This document shows positions 15,610 through 24,159 of a stretch of DNA of 34,194 nucleotides, one piece after another. How positions within the stretch are numbered: position 1 is the first letter of the stretch; every line of letters begins with the position of its first letter. A program made the translations under genes and the position numbers. The notes below the pieces were generated by a model, which was given only the letters and a program-made list of their open reading frames with translations, did not search any database and was not told the origin of the DNA. The DNA comes from an uncultured Clostridia bacterium (lineage in GTDB: Bacteria; Bacillota; Clostridia; Lachnospirales; Lachnospiraceae): positions 1-34,194 of the forward strand of contig CALZBV010000002.1 in the NCBI GenBank assembly GCA_945622055.1, given 5' to 3'.

Positions 15610-16302
15610 ATGGATTTTGCAATTCCTGAAATTTTGCTGGAAGTCAATGTGGTATCAACGGTTGTCCGGCTGCTTTTGTCACTGGTCTGCGGTGGGATTC
15701 TGGGCAGTGAACGCGGAAGAAAGCACCGTCCGGCGGGACTGCGGACGTACATGCTTGTTTGCATGGGCTCCACGCTGGTAATGATTACGAACCAATACAT
15801 CAGCGCACGTTATCCGGGTGTGGATGTTGCCCGTATGGGAGCGCAGGTCATCAGCGGAATCGGTTTTCTCGGCGCCGGGACGATTATTGTGACCGGACGA
15901 AACCGGGTAAAGGGCTTAACAACCGCTGCCGGTCTCTGGGCCTCCGCCTGTGTGGGGCTGTCTATCGGAATCGGGTTTTACTGGGGAGCGATTATCGGCT
16001 GTCTGCTGATTTTTGTGATTATGTCCGTACTTCACCGCCTGGATGACCAGATGCAGTCATCGACAAAGGTAATTGGTCTGTATCTGGAATTTGAGCACAT
16101 GGCAGACGTCGGAAGGTTTATCCGGTTCTCCAAGGAATGCGGCTATCGGCTGAGTGATTTGGAGATTACCAAAACAAACGGTGTGAATGATGCAGATATC
16201 GGTGTGCTCTGCTATATGCGTCTTCCGAAGAAGGAGCCGCATGCGGAGATTATTCAGAAGCTCAGTGAGCTTGAGATGATACGATATGTAGAGGAAACGT
16301 AA
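15610..16302 (+). CDS. MgtC/SapB family membrane protein
   Basis: A 230-residue protein. Five or so membrane helices occupy residues 10-140, with the family signature GGILGSERGRKHRPAGLRTY (about 29-48), LVCMGSTLVM after it, and GIGFLGAGTII. A soluble C-terminal domain of about 80 residues follows, resembling the ACT-like domain of larger MgtC proteins. MgtC proteins are linked to growth at low Mg2+ and to ATP synthase control in pathogens; for this subfamily the function is unknown. Two ATGs are possible; the one at 15610 lies 7 bases after GGGAGG, while 15604 lies too close. It is probably cotranscribed with the lipoprotein gene upstream. Confidence 0.87.
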   Translation: MDFAIPEILLEVNVVSTVVRLLLSLVCGGILGSERGRKHRPAGLRTYMLVCMGSTLVMITNQYISARYPGVDVARMGAQVISGIGFLGAGTIIVTGRNRVKGLTTAAGLWASACVGLSIGIGFYWGAIIGCLLIFVIMSVLHRLDDQMQSSTKVIGLYLEFEHMADVGRFIRFSKECGYRLSDLEITKTNGVNDADIGVLCYMRLPKKEPHAEIIQKLSELEMIRYVEET

Positions 16303-16312
16303 AAAGGAAAAG

Positions 16313-16344
16313 AAAAGCCCCGGGCAATGCGCCCGGGGCTTTTT
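16313..16344. terminator. Bidirectional intrinsic terminator
   Basis: AAAAGCCCCGGGC and GCCCGGGGCTTTT form 13 perfect pairs around a 5-base loop. It lies between the convergent MgtC-like and foldase genes. Confidence 0.95.
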
Positions 16345-16367
16345 GCGGGAGAAACGAAGTATTCTCT

Positions 16368-17570
16368 TTATTCTGCAGTGTCTTCAGATGTTTTCTTATC
16401 CATGAACGTGAGCGTGTTCTTCGTATTGATAATCTTGTAGGAAGCGGTAAGCTCGTCCAGATACTTATTTACCGTAGCAGAGGTAAGTGTGTTCTTTACA
16501 GAGGTCTTTGTGGAATCTGCAAGGTAACGCTTCTCGAACTTGAGCACATAAACAACCTTCTGCTCGTCATCGGTGTAAACGATAGCTTCTCCGCTCTTTC
16601 TTTCCTCATCAAAAAGCCAGGTGCTGAAGCCTACGTAAGCATCGCTCGGAGTAAGGTCGGTAATGGTATCCAGGGACTTGTCCGTATCCGGGTCAGCGTA
16701 GTTCGTACGTTCTATCTCGGTTGCATAATCGACACAAAGCTCTTCGAAATCCTCTCCTGCCAAAACCTTGGCAAGCATCTCATTTGCACGAACCTCAGCC
16801 TTCTTTAATGCTTCTTCCACTTCGCTATCGGAAGCATCGTTCGGAAGCTCGGTATAGAATGGAAGGATACGGTAGTCAACCGAGGTGTATTTGATTTCGT
16901 TGTCATCGATTTCCTTCTGGACGTCTTCGTCAGAAGCTGCATATTTTTCCATAAGCTTGGAATAATATGCGGAAGAGGTAAGCTCGTCCTCGATGAAGCT
17001 CATAATGCGCGCTTCGGTAGCAGACTCACCATACAGACGCACCAGATAATCCTTTACGCTGCTGTTTGCAGACTCGGCGGTGGTTGCCAGATTCTCCTTG
17101 TAAAGCTTGAGAGTCTCTGAAATATCAACGGTCTCTCCCTTTGCCTTCATATCGGCAATCAGGGCACGGGTCTCTGCAATCGAGGTAACTGCCTGCTCGG
17201 CAAAATATTCCTCCCAGGTCAGTCCGGTGCTGGTGTCATAGATCTGAGTACTCAAATCCTGTGTGGTATCCAGACCGATGTACTGTAAAATACTTCCGTA
17301 GGTGGTCAGAAAATTGTTCATGACGCGGTTCTGATAATAATTGAACTCCAGTGCAGAAACCGGTTCATCATTTACACGGAAATATTCCTTGAGCCCTGCG
17401 CGTTTTCTGGAAAGCGGGATGAAAATCAACAGTGCGGCAATGATGAGAACAGACATTACGGCAATAACAATCGACACGATTTTATTTGCACGTTCCTGCT
17501 TTGCGGCAGCGAGTTTTTCCTTTTGACTGCGGCTGAGCGCTGTGTTATTCGTTTTTTCTTTTTGTTCCAT
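16368..17570 (-). CDS. Membrane-anchored SurA/PrsA-like foldase (peptidyl-prolyl isomerase family)
   Basis: A 400-residue protein with a cytoplasmic, Lys-rich N-terminus (1-30), one transmembrane helix (about 31-53) and a large outer part. The outer part is helical, with a long SurA-N-like region (about 65-215) and a shortened parvulin-like segment (about 225-360) that contains AGEDFEELCVDYATE, resembling the GxDFxELAxxYS of parvulins. It likely assists folding of exported proteins; whether it has isomerase activity cannot be told because typical active-site residues are not clearly visible. The C-terminus is rich in Thr and Lys. The start codon is 37 bases after AGGAGG, with an 8-bp hairpin between. 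Confidence 0.75.
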   Translation of the reverse strand: MEQKEKTNNTALSRSQKEKLAAAKQERANKIVSIVIAVMSVLIIAALLIFIPLSRKRAGLKEYFRVNDEPVSALEFNYYQNRVMNNFLTTYGSILQYIGLDTTQDLSTQIYDTSTGLTWEEYFAEQAVTSIAETRALIADMKAKGETVDISETLKLYKENLATTAESANSSVKDYLVRLYGESATEARIMSFIEDELTSSAYYSKLMEKYAASDEDVQKEIDDNEIKYTSVDYRILPFYTELPNDASDSEVEEALKKAEVRANEMLAKVLAGEDFEELCVDYATEIERTNYADPDTDKSLDTITDLTPSDAYVGFSTWLFDEERKSGEAIVYTDDEQKVVYVLKFEKRYLADSTKTSVKNTLTSATVNKYLDELTASYKIINTKNTLTFMDKKTSEDTAE

Positions 17571-17580
17571 GGTGCTTTGC

Positions 17581-17613
17581 TGCGAATCCGGTTCAGATTC
17601 GCAAAATCCTCCT
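17581..17613 (-). promoter_or_regulatory. Hairpin between Shine-Dalgarno and start codon of the foldase gene
   Basis: Reading the minus strand, AGGAGG (17613-17608) is followed by TGCGAATC-N7-GATTCGCA (17603-17581) and then the ATG at 17570. Removing the 23-base hairpin leaves 14 bases between ribosome binding site and start. No in-frame alternative start lies closer to the site. Confidence 0.6.
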
Positions 17614-17698
17614 TTTTTTATTCTGCAACCTATTCTACACTATTTTTGTTCAAGAATAAAGCACTTTTCGAAAAGATTCACAAAAAAAACAATTTTTC

Positions 17699-17727
17699 TT
17701 GCATTTTTGATAAGTATGGTATATGAT
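17699..17727 (+). promoter_or_regulatory. SigA promoter of the peptide ABC transporter operon
   Basis: TTGCAT (17699-17704) and TATGAT (17722-17727) are separated by 17 bases. A 12-base palindrome CTTTTCGAAAAG lies upstream at about 17664-17675. Confidence 0.6.
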
Positions 17728-17780
17728 GTAAGCGTAAAAATTAAATAAGCGGAAGTTAATCCGCGAACGGAGGTAGTAAA

Positions 17781-19301
17781 ATGAAGAAACATGCAGTTTT
17801 GGTTGCGCTACTCCTTTCCCTCACCGCACTTTGTGCCTGCAATGGCGGCAAGACGGGGAAGAACGGTTCGGATTCGCGTTCCGCGGTAGTAGGAATAACA
17901 CAGGATTTAGACAGTCTTGACCCACACAAAGCAGTAGCGGCAGGAACCGATGAAGTCTTGTTCAACGTCTTTGAAGGCCTCGTAAAGCCTTCCGTGGACG
18001 GAACGTTAGTTCCTGCGGTGGCAGAAGACGTAGAGATTGCTCCGGATGGTATGAGCTATACGTTTACGCTTCGCGAAGGTGTGAAATTTCACAACGGAGC
18101 GGATGTTACTGCAGAGGATGTCGTATATTCGATTAAAAGATGCGCCGGTTTACTGTCTGACCCAGATCCTGAGGTCAAAGTGAGTTCGGCGCTTTCTGTT
18201 ATTTCGGCCGTGGAAAAGAAGAATGCCGGTACGGTAGTGATTACCCTGAAAGAGGCAAATACAGAGCTTCTTGGATTTTTAACCGTTGCAATCATTCCGG
18301 AGAATTATACGGAACAGAGTACAAAGCCGGTCGGTACCGGTCCGTACCGTTTTGTCAGCTACGAGCCGCTGACCAGCTTTGTGGTAGAACGGTTCCCGGA
18401 GTATTACGGAGAGACTCCGTATCTGGAAAAGGTAACCTTTAAAATCTGCGCAAGCAACGACGCAGCATTTATGGAGCTTCTGGCAGGAACGATCGATATC
18501 TTCCCGTATCTGACCGAGGAGCAGGCTTCCCAGCTTACGGATGAGTACAAGCTTGAGGTTGGTGCAAGCAACCTTGTCCAGGCAATGTTCTTAAACAATG
18601 AGTTTGCGCCGTTTACAAAACCTGAGGTTCGTCAGGCACTTTGCATGGCAGTGGACAAGCAGGAAATTCTGAACATTGTGGCAGGCGGCAAGGGAAACAT
18701 CATCGGAAGTAATATGTTCCCGAATTTCGGCGTTTATTACAACAAGGATATGGAAACATATTATACCTATCAGCCGGAGAAGGCAAAGGAGCTGCTCGCA
18801 AAGGCAGGCTATAACGAGAGCAATCCGTTGACCTTCACCATGAAGGTGCCGTCCAACTATGACTTCCATGTGGCAACGGCACAGGTCCTTGTTGAGCAGT
18901 ATAAGAAGATTGGCGTTGAGGTGAAGCTTCAGCTCATCGAGTGGCCGACCTGGCTGACGGACGTATACCGCGGAAGAGATTATGAGGCAACGATTGTCGG
19001 TCTGGATGCGGCACTCGCCCCGAGTGATGTTGTCAGACGGTATCGCTCGGATGCTTCCGGCAATTTTGTGAATTATAAGAGTGATGCGTATGACGCTTTG
19101 TTTGATAAGGCAAAGGCAAGCGTAAGCAATGAGGAAAAAATAACGTACTACAAGCAGCTTCAGGAGATGCTGACGAAGGATGCGGCAAGCGTATACCTTC
19201 AGGACCCGGCGAAGCTGGTTGCAGTCAATAAGAGATTTACCGGATATCGGTTCTATCCGGTGTATGTACTGGATATGGCCTCCATTCGTCCGGAAAAATA
19301 A
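17781..19301 (+). CDS. Peptide/nickel-type ABC transporter substrate-binding lipoprotein
   Basis: A 506-residue family 5 solute-binding protein, full length for the family. The signal MKKHAVLVALLLSLTALCAC carries a lipobox ending at Cys20, so the protein should be lipid-anchored outside the membrane. Family signatures are QDLDSLDPHKA, VLFNVFEGLVKPS, LREGVKFHNGADVTAEDVVY and, later, VGTGPYRFVSYEP. Dipeptides or oligopeptides are the likely ligands; nickel or other ligands cannot be excluded. GGAGG precedes the ATG. It is first in a four-gene operon with two permeases and an ATPase, with gaps of only a few tens of bases. It is complete, unlike the truncated paralogue at 14379. Confidence 0.92.
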   Translation: MKKHAVLVALLLSLTALCACNGGKTGKNGSDSRSAVVGITQDLDSLDPHKAVAAGTDEVLFNVFEGLVKPSVDGTLVPAVAEDVEIAPDGMSYTFTLREGVKFHNGADVTAEDVVYSIKRCAGLLSDPDPEVKVSSALSVISAVEKKNAGTVVITLKEANTELLGFLTVAIIPENYTEQSTKPVGTGPYRFVSYEPLTSFVVERFPEYYGETPYLEKVTFKICASNDAAFMELLAGTIDIFPYLTEEQASQLTDEYKLEVGASNLVQAMFLNNEFAPFTKPEVRQALCMAVDKQEILNIVAGGKGNIIGSNMFPNFGVYYNKDMETYYTYQPEKAKELLAKAGYNESNPLTFTMKVPSNYDFHVATAQVLVEQYKKIGVEVKLQLIEWPTWLTDVYRGRDYEATIVGLDAALAPSDVVRRYRSDASGNFVNYKSDAYDALFDKAKASVSNEEKITYYKQLQEMLTKDAASVYLQDPAKLVAVNKRFTGYRFYPVYVLDMASIRPEK

Positions 19302-19328
19302 GACGTGTGGAGGAAAGGAGGGTCAAAA

Positions 19329-20270
19329 ATGCGATACTGGGTGAAAAAAACGGCGGCGTTGTTGGTTACACTTTTGGTTGCAGCATTTTTGACCTTTCTT
19401 GCGTTTGAGGTCATTCCGTCGGATGCTGCGATGACAAAGCTAGGATTGGATGCGACCGAGGAAGAAATACAGGCTCTCCGCGAGCAGCTGGGCCTGAATC
19501 GTCCGTTACCGCTCCGCTACCTGAGCTTTCTGGCAGATGCGGTACGTGGGGATTTTGGTAATTCCACGCAGTACGGACGCAGTGTGGGAGAGCTGCTTGG
19601 CGGACGAATGCCGGTTACTCTGGGACTGGCGTTTTATTCGTTCTTTCTGATTGTGGCAGTGTCGCTTCCGCTTGGTATTTTATCGGCAAGAAAGCACGGA
19701 AGCCACGGAAACGGTGGCTTTGCCCTGCTGACACAGCTGATGATGGCGGTTCCGCCGTTCTTTCTCGGTATGATTCTGACCCTGGTGTTTGGAATTATTT
19801 TTAAGGTGTTTACTCCCGGGGCGTATGTGCCGGCGGGGGAGGATTTCTTTGGATTTCTTGGTTTTATGCTTTTCCCTGCATTAAGCGTTGCGATTCCGAA
19901 AATCGGAATGACGGTGCGGTTTTTGCAGAATTCATTAAATGAACAATTGACGGCAGATTACGTACGTACCGCAAAAAGTAAGGGCTGTAATCGCCGCAGA
20001 GTGTTGTGGGGGCATGTGCTCCGCAACGCACTCGTTCCTGTGGTTACGTTTTTGTCGATGGTAATGGCAGAGATTCTGGCAGGAAGTATTGTTATCGAGC
20101 AGGTATTTAATTTATCCGGTGTGGGCCGCCTGCTTGCCGTTTCGATTTCCCACCGGGATTATCCGGTTGTGCGTGCCATTATTTTGTATGCAACAACGGT
20201 AGTTATTCTACTCAATTATCTTTCAGATATCGCATGTCGTATGTTAGATCCGAGAATTCGGCAGATTTAA
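19329..20270 (+). CDS. Peptide ABC transporter permease, DppB/OppB type
   Basis: A 313-residue inner-membrane permease with six predicted helices. The N-terminal part (about 1-75) has the typical first helix followed by EIQALREQLGLNRPLPLRYL. The loop that contacts the ATPase is seen at about residues 211-230 (DYVRTAKSKGCNRRRVLWGH), the EAA motif of this family. The start at 19329 follows AGGAGGG; the longer frame from 19305 begins upstream of this site. With the next gene it forms the translocation pore. Confidence 0.93.
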   Translation: MRYWVKKTAALLVTLLVAAFLTFLAFEVIPSDAAMTKLGLDATEEEIQALREQLGLNRPLPLRYLSFLADAVRGDFGNSTQYGRSVGELLGGRMPVTLGLAFYSFFLIVAVSLPLGILSARKHGSHGNGGFALLTQLMMAVPPFFLGMILTLVFGIIFKVFTPGAYVPAGEDFFGFLGFMLFPALSVAIPKIGMTVRFLQNSLNEQLTADYVRTAKSKGCNRRRVLWGHVLRNALVPVVTFLSMVMAEILAGSIVIEQVFNLSGVGRLLAVSISHRDYPVVRAIILYATTVVILLNYLSDIACRMLDPRIRQI

Positions 20271-20296
20271 GGAACCAAAGGAAAGGAGGCAGAACA

Positions 20297-21121
20297 ATGG
20301 AACACCTGAGATGGCTTCGTAAAGACGGAAAATGGAGAATCAATTTTATGATTGGTGCGGGACTGTTTCTGTTGGCAGCACTTCTTTCCGTGATTGGTTG
20401 TTTTTACACGCCGTATGACCCGAACGAAATGAATTCCGCAATGAAAAATGCTGCGCCCTCGTTTCAGCATTTGTTTGGAACGGACAGCTTTGGACGCGAT
20501 GTATTCAGCCGTGTGTTAAAGGGCTCCCGGACAACCTTCCTGGTTGGACTTGCGGTAGTGAGCATTGGTGCGGTCGGTGGAACGCTTGTCGGAGCATTTA
20601 CGGGTTATTTCGGAGGAAAACTGGATTTGATTCTGATGCGTGTGAACGATGCGCTTGCGGCGATTCCGAGTATATTGCTGGCACTTGTTTTCGTTGGTGC
20701 GTTTGGCAGCGGAACCCTCCAGCTGGTTCTGGCACTTGGTCTTTTGTTTATTCCGAGCTTTGCACGTGTGGTGCGAAGCGGTTTTTTAGTACAAAAAGAG
20801 TATGATTATGTGAAGAATGCACGCCTGATGGGAGCAGGGCAGCTCCGCATCATGTTTGTCCATATATTACCGAATACAAAAGGAAGCCTTTTGTCCGCAC
20901 TGGCCATCGGTTTCAATAATGCAGTATTATCGGAGGCTGCCATGAGCTATCTGAGCCTTGGCGTCCAGCCGCCGGAGCCGAGCCTGGGACGTATGCTTTC
21001 CGAGGCCCAGCCATACCTGATTCGTGCACCGTGGAGTGCGATTGCACCGGGGATGATGATTCTTGTGTGTGTGCTTGGTGTTGGTCTGATGAGTATCGAG
21101 GGAGGGGAAAAGCATGACTAA
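20297..21121 (+). CDS. Peptide ABC transporter permease, DppC/OppC type
   Basis: A 274-residue permease. The DppC hallmark HLFGTDSFGRDVFSRVLKGS follows the first helix, and a typical ATPase-contact loop (DYVKNARLMGAGQLRIMFVH) and the SYLSLGVQPPEPSLGRML segment near the C-terminus are present. The start at 20297 follows AGGAGG at 8 bases; the extra upstream codons overlap the preceding gene. Its end overlaps the ATPase gene by 8 bases, which suggests coupled translation. Confidence 0.93.
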   Translation: MEHLRWLRKDGKWRINFMIGAGLFLLAALLSVIGCFYTPYDPNEMNSAMKNAAPSFQHLFGTDSFGRDVFSRVLKGSRTTFLVGLAVVSIGAVGGTLVGAFTGYFGGKLDLILMRVNDALAAIPSILLALVFVGAFGSGTLQLVLALGLLFIPSFARVVRSGFLVQKEYDYVKNARLMGAGQLRIMFVHILPNTKGSLLSALAIGFNNAVLSEAAMSYLSLGVQPPEPSLGRMLSEAQPYLIRAPWSAIAPGMMILVCVLGVGLMSIEGGEKHD

Positions 21122-22745
21122 AGATGCAACGAAGGGGAAAAATTCCAAGGTGCTTTTGTCGGTTCGTGACTTATGTATTTCCTTTCCGCGCCCGGACCGA
21201 AGCAACAAAATGGTGGTGGACCATGTTTCGTTTACCCTTTCGGAAGGTGAAATACTCGGAGTTGCCGGCGAATCCGGTTCCGGGAAAAGTATGACAGCCC
21301 TTGCGGTTATGGGCCTTTTGCCGGAAAATGCGAAATATGAGGCTTCTGAGCTTAGCTTTTTGGGCCAGAGCCTTTTGTTTTCAAACAGAAAGAAAGAGGA
21401 AGAGGTGCGGTGCCGTCTGTCCGGAAGTGAGATGGCGATGATTTTCCAGGAACCGCTGACCTCCTTAAATCCGGTACAGACGATTGGCACGCAGATGGAG
21501 GAGCCACTGCTTTTGCATGCCGGGCAGGCGAAGGAAGCGAGAAGGGAATTGATATTGGAGGCGCTTGCAAGTGCAGGACTTCGGAACCCTTCGGAGCTTT
21601 TGAATCAGTATCCGCACCAGCTGTCCGGCGGTATGCGTCAGCGTGTCATGATTGCGATGGCACTAATCAACGGTCCGAAACTATTGATTGCCGATGAGCC
21701 TACTACGGCACTGGATGTTGTCATTGAACAGGAAATTGTGGAGCTGATCCGGACACTTGCCAAAGAGCGACAGCTTTCCGTAATATTTATTTCCCATAAT
21801 TTAAATGTGCTGCAAAAGCTTTGCGACCGTCTGATTGTAATGAAGGACGGAAAAATCGTGGAGGAGGGAAGCACGGAGCAGGTGTTTTCCACGCCGGTGC
21901 AGGACTATACGAAAAAACTGATGAGTGCGGTGGTAAGCGGGCCAAAGGAACGTGCAAAAGAAAACGCCGAGAAGGAAACGAAGGAAAGCACTGAAACAGA
22001 GGCAGTGCTTCGCATGGAGGAGCTTTCCGTGATTTTCCGGAAAAAGACATCGATGTTTCATGCACCATTATATAAAACTGCAGTGAACAAGGTGAGTCTT
22101 TCGGTAGGACGCGGGGAGATTTTCGGTATTGTTGGCGAGAGCGGCTGCGGAAAGTCTACCCTGCTAAAAACGATTGCGGGACTTCAGAAGGCATCGGACG
22201 GCACGCTGTCGGTTTCTCAGACGGAAGCGGGCGTTCAGATGGTATTTCAGGACCCATACACGAGCCTGAATCCAGCCAAAAAGGTTGGCTGGATTTTAGA
22301 GGAGCCGCTCCGTCTTCATACAAAGCTGACAAAGCAGGAACGCAAGGAGCGCGTGCTTTCGATGCTTGCGGAAACGGAGCTTTTACCGGAGATTGCCGGA
22401 CGGCATATTTCGGAGTTATCCGGCGGACAGCGGCAGCGTGTTGCGATTGCTGCAGCACTGATTTTAAATCCGGAGCTGGTGCTTTTGGATGAGCCAGTAT
22501 CGGCACTGGATGTTACCGTCCAGGCGCAGATTCTCGCACTTTTGCTGCGTCTTCAGAGAGAACACGGACTGACATATGTCTTTGTTTCACATGATATGGC
22601 CGTTGTACGAAAGCTATGTGATACGGTAATGGTGATGAAGGACGGACGAATGATTGAGTGTGGTCCGGCAGAGCAGGTTTTTCTGAATCCGAAGGAGGAC
22701 TATACCAAAAAGCTCATCGGGTCTGCGAAGGAAAGCGGAAAATAG
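21114..22745 (+). CDS. Fused double ATPase of the peptide ABC transporter (DppD-DppF fusion)
   Basis: A 543-residue protein holding both ATP-hydrolysing subunits in one chain, where most transporters use two genes of about 330 residues. Domain 1: Walker A GESGSGKS (52-59), signature LSGGMRQR (170-177), Walker B LLIADEP (190-196), switch His228. A charged linker rich in Glu and Lys spans about 273-298. Domain 2: Walker A GESGCGKS (341-348), signature LSGGQRQR (435-442), Walker B LVLLDEP (455-461), switch His493. All ATPase motifs are intact in both halves, so both sites should work. The Cys-rich C-terminal oligopeptide-binding tail of many DppD/OppF proteins is missing in both halves. It is the last gene of the operon. 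Confidence 0.94.
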   Translation: MTKDATKGKNSKVLLSVRDLCISFPRPDRSNKMVVDHVSFTLSEGEILGVAGESGSGKSMTALAVMGLLPENAKYEASELSFLGQSLLFSNRKKEEEVRCRLSGSEMAMIFQEPLTSLNPVQTIGTQMEEPLLLHAGQAKEARRELILEALASAGLRNPSELLNQYPHQLSGGMRQRVMIAMALINGPKLLIADEPTTALDVVIEQEIVELIRTLAKERQLSVIFISHNLNVLQKLCDRLIVMKDGKIVEEGSTEQVFSTPVQDYTKKLMSAVVSGPKERAKENAEKETKESTETEAVLRMEELSVIFRKKTSMFHAPLYKTAVNKVSLSVGRGEIFGIVGESGCGKSTLLKTIAGLQKASDGTLSVSQTEAGVQMVFQDPYTSLNPAKKVGWILEEPLRLHTKLTKQERKERVLSMLAETELLPEIAGRHISELSGGQRQRVAIAAALILNPELVLLDEPVSALDVTVQAQILALLLRLQREHGLTYVFVSHDMAVVRKLCDTVMVMKDGRMIECGPAEQVFLNPKEDYTKKLIGSAKESGK

Positions 22746-22790
22746 GGTTTGGGATACGTTGGCACGGAGCGGTGCGAATGACAGGAAGAC

Positions 22791-22848
22791 ACCGAAAAGA
22801 AGAATTGTGAAAAAGCAGAACCGGAAAGAAGAATTGTGAAAAAGTAGT
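22791..22848 (+). repeat. 29-bp tandem duplication before the lysine riboswitch promoter
   Basis: Two adjacent 29-base units (22791-22819 and 22820-22848) match at 26 positions; the shared core is AGAAGAATTGTGAAAAAG with a preceding ACCG. The second copy ends at the first base of the -35 box. Confidence 0.85.
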
Positions 22849-22876
22849 TGACAAGACATGCCTTCTGGTATATTCT
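22848..22876 (+). promoter_or_regulatory. SigA promoter of the dapA-dapB operon
   Basis: A perfect -35 TTGACA (22848-22853) is followed by TATATTCT; TATTCT (22871-22876) gives 17-base spacing and TATATT (22869-22874) gives 15. Transcription should start just before the riboswitch. Confidence 0.75.
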
Positions 22877-22894
22877 ATGAGTATAAATTGAATT

Positions 22895-23138
22895 TGTGGT
22901 AGAGGTGCATCGATTATCAGTACACTGTGGGATATGACAGGACATAGGTGAACACAGAGGAAAGGATGAGATGCCGAAGCGGCGGTTGCCTGGGAATCGT
23001 CTGCTGGGGCCGGGGTGAACAGCTCCGGGACTGTCATCATGTATTTGATGGAGGGCTACCGGAGACATTACACACGGGTCGTGCGTGTGTACGCCAAAGG
23101 GCAGCTTCGGGACCATCATCGGATGGTCCCTTTCTTTT
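22895..23138 (+). promoter_or_regulatory. Lysine riboswitch (L box) with terminator
   Basis: The leader shows the conserved lysine aptamer elements in order: AGAGGTGCATCGATTATCAG (22901-22920), GATGCCGAAGCGG (22968-22983 region), TGGGAATC (22990 region), GCTGGGGCCGG, GGACTGTCA and GGAGGGCTACCGG (to 23062). The closing stem pairs GGTAG near 22899 with CTACC at 23056-23060. Next comes an expression platform with an ACACACG/CGTGTGT hairpin, and a terminator GGGACCATC-ATCG-GATGGTCCC followed by TTTCTTTT (23109-23138). Lysine binding should favour termination and shut off dapA-dapB. The first 45 bases after the terminator hold a further hairpin. Confidence 0.95.
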
Positions 23139-23203
23139 ACAGGAAATTATATGATTTCCTGTAAGCAGGACGCACCGCAGGAATTGCACTGCGAGTGCTT
23201 TTG
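23136..23203. repeat. Shorter relative of the 4142-4311 palindromic element
   Basis: TTACAGGAAAT-N6-ATTTCCTGTAA (about 23137-23164) is followed by ACGCACCGCAGGAATTGCAC and a small GCACT/AGTGC hairpin with TTTTG after it. The element at 4151-4217 has the same order: AGGAAATT/AATTTCCT hairpin, then ACGCTCCGCGGGGATGCAC and CTTTTG. It lies between the riboswitch terminator and the dapA ribosome binding site. Confidence 0.5.
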
Positions 23204-23239
23204 GTACTTATTCATTCTTATTTCAGGGAGGTAAACATT

Positions 23240-24124
23240 ATGGCGATTTTTACAGGAGCAGGTGTTGCAATTGTTACACCGATGAAGGCAAACGGAGAGG
23301 TAAATTACGATAAGCTTGGCGAGATGATTGAGTTTCAGATTGCAGGAGGCACAGACGCAATCATCATTTGCGGAACGACCGGTGAGGCGTCCACATTAAG
23401 CCACGAGGAGCATTTAGAGTGCATCCGTTACACGACGGCAAAGGTTGCAAAGAGAATTCCGGTGGTTGCGGGAACCGGTTCCAACTGCACCGAGACTGCG
23501 ATTTATCTGTCAAAGGAAGCAGAGAAGGCAGGCGCGGACGGACTTTTACTGGTTACCCCGTACTACAACAAGGCTACCCAGAAGGGCCTGATTGCGCATT
23601 TTACGGAGACGGCCAAGTCGGTAAACATTCCGGCGATTCTTTACAATGTTCCAAGCCGTACCGGATGTAATCTTCTTCCGGCAACGGTTGCTTCCCTTGT
23701 AAAGAATGTTGATAACATTGTCGGCATCAAGGACGCAACCGGAAATATCAGCCAGACGATGCAGACGATGCAGCTTTGCCAGGGAGATATCGACCTGTAC
23801 TCCGGCAATGACGACCAGATTGTCCCGGTAATGGCAGCCGGTGGCATCGGAGTCATTTCCGTATTATCCAACATTGCCCCGAAGGAAACGCATGATATCT
23901 GTGCTAAGTTTGCTTCCGGAGACGCAAAGGGTGCCCTTGCGCTCCAGTTAAAGTACCTGAACCTGATTAACGCGCTGTTTTGTGAGGTCAATCCGATTCC
24001 GGTAAAGGCCGCTTTAAACCTGATGGGCAAGGAGGTTGGTCCGCTTCGCCTTCCGCTTACCGAGATGGAGGCTGTAAACAAGGAAAAGCTGGCAGAGGAA
24101 ATGAGAAAGGTTGGTCTTATCTAG
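23240..24124 (+). CDS. dapA: 4-hydroxy-tetrahydrodipicolinate synthase
   Basis: A 294-residue cytoplasmic enzyme that condenses pyruvate with aspartate semialdehyde, the first step committed to lysine and diaminopimelate. Active-site residues are visible: T46-T47 in GTTGEAS, Y135 in LYNVPSRTG, R140, and the Schiff-base lysine K164 in GIKDATGN. Length and motifs fit the family. The start at 23240 follows GGGAGG; the frame is open further upstream to a GTG, but that would place the ribosome binding site inside the gene. It is controlled by the lysine riboswitch and is followed by dapB after 35 bases. Confidence 0.98.
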   Translation: MAIFTGAGVAIVTPMKANGEVNYDKLGEMIEFQIAGGTDAIIICGTTGEASTLSHEEHLECIRYTTAKVAKRIPVVAGTGSNCTETAIYLSKEAEKAGADGLLLVTPYYNKATQKGLIAHFTETAKSVNIPAILYNVPSRTGCNLLPATVASLVKNVDNIVGIKDATGNISQTMQTMQLCQGDIDLYSGNDDQIVPVMAAGGIGVISVLSNIAPKETHDICAKFASGDAKGALALQLKYLNLINALFCEVNPIPVKAALNLMGKEVGPLRLPLTEMEAVNKEKLAEEMRKVGLI

Positions 24125-24159
24125 TCAGCATTATGAGAAGATACCGTCAGGAGGAAAAT

